Below, piece after piece: positions 5,453-7,091 of a stretch of 7,091 nucleotides of DNA (position 1 is its first letter; each line of letters begins with the position of its first letter). The notes beneath the pieces are model-generated. The model did no database searches and was not told the DNA's origin. It saw only the letters and a program-made list of their open reading frames with translations. A program made the translations under genes and the position numbers. Source of the stretch: Candidatus Hodarchaeota archaeon (GTDB lineage: Archaea; Asgardarchaeota; Heimdallarchaeia; Hodarchaeales; YT1-057); contig JAEOTI010000222.1 of NCBI GenBank assembly GCA_016839955.1, forward strand, positions 1 through 7,091, given 5' to 3'.

Positions 5453-6199
5453 TCATTTATTCAACTTTCTACAAAATTCCAAAAGGACTTTATTGAATTC
5501 TTCTGGTTTTTCATGGGCTATACCGTGATCTCCAACAAATTCTTTAATTTCTATTTGAGGAATGTTTTCTTTTAATACCCTGAAAGAAATTGGCGGAGTC
5601 ACAGTATCTTCTGAACCATAAACCATCAAAGCAGGAATATTTTTGAGAATGGAGAACCTTTCCAGAAGTTCATGATTTTTGATTTTTTTTTGAATTGAAC
5701 GTTTAGACATTCTTTTCTGAGCAGCTTTAACTAGATTCCAAACCATTGCTCGACTTTTACTGGTACTTCTCTTTTCTTTTGACAAAAATGGATGAGAACG
5801 ACCCTTCTTGCGAATAAACGGACGGGGACTTAAGAGCACTAATCCTTTAACTTCTTCAGGGTATCTTATAGCATATTCTAAACCAAGAGCGGCCCCAACA
5901 CTGTAGCCAACTAAGATTGGATTAATTTTAAGCTTTAGATGATCAATTATTAGTGTACGTACATCTTCTAGAAGATCTTCCGTTCGATGTGATTCTCCCC
6001 ATTTACTCTTTCCAGATTTACCAAAACCACGAAAATCAGGAGCGATGATTGTAAATTCAGATTGTAACAATGGATCTGAGAGTTGTGCGCCCCAATGCGT
6101 CTTTGAAGTTCCTAAATACCCGTGAAGAAAAACGATTGGAGGACCGCTTCCTTCCAATACGTAATAAAGTGCTCGGTTTTCGCGTTCGTAATATGGCAT
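5453..6199 (-). CDS. Alpha/beta hydrolase fold protein with a very basic cap
   Basis: Serine hydrolase of the alpha/beta fold, likely acting on an ester or related bond; the substrate is unknown. I choose the ATG at 6199 (248 residues). It has a GGGAGA element (complement of 6208-6213) at 8 nt, and MPYYERENRALYYVLEGSGPP is the usual beginning of this family; a GTG at 6259 would add 20 Lys-rich residues without family match. Seen in order: oxyanion motif LHGYLG (25-30), DFRGFGKS (55-62), nucleophile elbow GYSVG with Ser100, Asp198 in YGSEDTVTP, and His225 in GDHGIAHEKPEEF, completing the triad. The cap (126-174) is unusually rich in Lys and Arg, with only one acidic residue. No signal peptide or membrane helix is visible. 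It is first in a two-gene unit with the C_GCAxxG_C_C gene, and divergent from the PIG-L gene. Confidence 0.92.
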   Translation of the reverse strand: MPYYERENRALYYVLEGSGPPIVFLHGYLGTSKTHWGAQLSDPLLQSEFTIIAPDFRGFGKSGKSKWGESHRTEDLLEDVRTLIIDHLKLKINPILVGYSVGAALGLEYAIRYPEEVKGLVLLSPRPFIRKKGRSHPFLSKEKRSTSKSRAMVWNLVKAAQKRMSKRSIQKKIKNHELLERFSILKNIPALMVYGSEDTVTPPISFRVLKENIPQIEIKEFVGDHGIAHEKPEEFNKVLLEFCRKLNK

Positions 6200-6286
6200 C
6201 ACACCATTCTCCCTTTTCTGCTTCTTTATGTTTTCTTGAATGTAATTCTTTGAAGTCACTTCTCAATAAAGGATCTTAAACGATTA

Positions 6287-6299
6287 CATATAATTAAAA
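6287..6299 (-). promoter_or_regulatory. Possible TATA element of the hydrolase/C_GCAxxG_C_C unit
   Basis: On the minus strand TTTTAATTATATG is an AT-rich TATA-like stretch. With usual spacing, transcription would start near 6266, leaving a leader of about 66 nt before the ATG at 6199. It sits in the 212-bp divergent gap shared with the PIG-L gene. The match is weak in AT-rich DNA, and no equally clear TATA box was found for the PIG-L gene. Confidence 0.3.
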
Positions 6300-6411
6300 G
6301 CATGTGTCACCTTTTTACACTATGAATAAATGAATTCTCTGACTTCTGCCAAAAACGGAAAGTTGATTTTAGGCTTATCATTTTCTTCCTTCTCTTGAGG
6401 GATATGAAAAA

Positions 6412-7091
6412 ATGTCAAATACTTTCCAAGACGAATATGACATTGTTGTAACTGCTCCTCATCCTGACGATGCTGAAATTGGAATAGGAGGAGTTATGGC
6501 TCGCGCAGCAGATGAAGATTTTAAGGTACTACTATGTAATTTAACAGATGGTGAACCAACACCTCTTGGAAACCATGATACCAGAATGAAAGAAGCCAAT
6601 CGTGCTGCAGAGATATTGGGAATTGATAGAATTACTTTAGACTTACCTAATCGCCGGCTTTTTGATAATTTTGAAAATAGGATTGTTCTAGGCGATATTT
6701 TTCGTCGATTTAAGCCTAAAATTGTCATTACTATGGGGGGAAAAACAATTACCGCAAATCCTGATCATTATCAATGCCAATTATTGACTGAAGCTGCTGT
6801 ATTCTATTCCCGACTCACAAAATGGGAGAAACACTTCAAATACCTTCCCTGGACTATATCACGATTCTATTATTTTCCTGTGGGCTCAATGAGAGATGAC
6901 AACCTTGGGGATGTCTTTCTTATTGATATTTCTAAATATTTCGATAAAAAAATGGCTGCAATAAGAGCCTATGAATCACAGTTTCCTGAGAATGAACGAA
7001 CACAGGGATTTATGTATTGGATTGAAAATACATTTCGTTCTATGGGCGGACGAATTGGAACAAAGGCTGCTGAAGCATTAAAGAGTTCTCG
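6412..7091 (+). CDS. PIG-L/LmbE-family deacetylase, BshB1-like (3' end outside window)
   Basis: Zinc-dependent N-deacetylase of the PIG-L/LmbE family, which removes acetyl groups from GlcNAc-type conjugates. The best resemblance is to BshB1 (bacillithiol pathway), but the true substrate is unknown. The ATG at 6412 follows GAGGGAT (6397-6403) at 8 nt. The frame stays open to the window edge, with 226 residues visible, so only a short C-terminus is probably missing. Seen: APHPDDAEIG with zinc ligands His17 and Asp20 and catalytic base Asp19; the LTDGEPTPLG then TRMKEANRAAEILGI block; and NPDH (116-119), whose His119 should be the third zinc ligand. The family normally has HPDH here, so the first catalytic His is Asn116. 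A later FYYFPVG, then LIDISKYFDKKMAAIRAYESQF, matches the BshB1-like C-terminal region. It is divergent from the hydrolase unit. Confidence 0.9.
   Translation, partial: MSNTFQDEYDIVVTAPHPDDAEIGIGGVMARAADEDFKVLLCNLTDGEPTPLGNHDTRMKEANRAAEILGIDRITLDLPNRRLFDNFENRIVLGDIFRRFKPKIVITMGGKTITANPDHYQCQLLTEAAVFYSRLTKWEKHFKYLPWTISRFYYFPVGSMRDDNLGDVFLIDISKYFDKKMAAIRAYESQFPENERTQGFMYWIENTFRSMGGRIGTKAAEALKSS

Noticed and set aside
6200..6259. GTG start adding 20 residues to the alpha/beta hydrolase
   Set aside because: The added residues are Lys-rich without family match and contain the ribosome-binding site of the better ATG at 6199.
6307..6323. GTGT/ACAC inverted repeat in the divergent promoter gap
   Set aside because: Arms of only 4 bp with a 9-bp spacer are expected by chance and fall at no clear promoter position.
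6459..6728. 89-codon minus-strand frame
   Set aside because: It is antisense to the PIG-L gene, which has clear family motifs on the plus strand.

Overview
This AT-rich window most likely comes from an archaeon. It carries a tail-less archaeal histone, an archaeal-type RibB (ribB) with an acidic loop of the EREGETD kind, TATA/BRE-like promoter sequence, and oligo-T stretches after genes. The bacterial-flavoured genes (BshB1-like PIG-L deacetylase, C_GCAxxG_C_C protein, M1 peptidase with HEAT repeats) would suit a mesophilic euryarchaeal or Asgard-type lineage. That placement is a guess: no ribosomal RNA or lineage-specific marker is present.

Layout, left to right. The first 2.47 kb holds the 3' part of an M1-family zinc aminopeptidase that enters from beyond the left edge. 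Its active site is complete, and it is followed by a HEAT-repeat array and a C-terminal coiled coil. After a short gap on the same strand comes ribB (3,4-dihydroxy-2-butanone 4-phosphate synthase, riboflavin pathway). A gene-poor stretch of about 560 bp then leads to a 68-residue histone. The histone has a recognisable TATA/BRE element, two perfect palindromes around that promoter, and a hairpin plus T-tract terminator after the stop. Convergent with the histone is an Mrp/ApbC-type Fe-S cluster carrier ATPase. Further right on the minus strand, an alpha/beta hydrolase and a C_GCAxxG_C_C redox-type protein form a tight two-gene unit 16 nt apart. Divergent from that unit, a PIG-L/LmbE-family deacetylase runs off the right edge.

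The genes look like ordinary archaeal housekeeping and accessory genes rather than one pathway. A loose thiol/iron-sulfur theme (Mrp, C_GCAxxG_C_C protein, BshB1-like deacetylase) is visible on the right half, but this is inference. I see no mobile element, CRISPR array, tRNA or rRNA.

Three apparent starts deserve care. The peptidase has no start inside the window, because its frame is open to the left edge. The ribB and hydrolase genes both have internal ATG codons with better ribosome-binding sites than the upstream TTG or GTG codons. I found no convincing undescribed system. The best leads are the palindromes at the histone promoter, an Asn in place of the expected catalytic His in the PIG-L protein, and the TAF2-like domain layout of the M1 peptidase.
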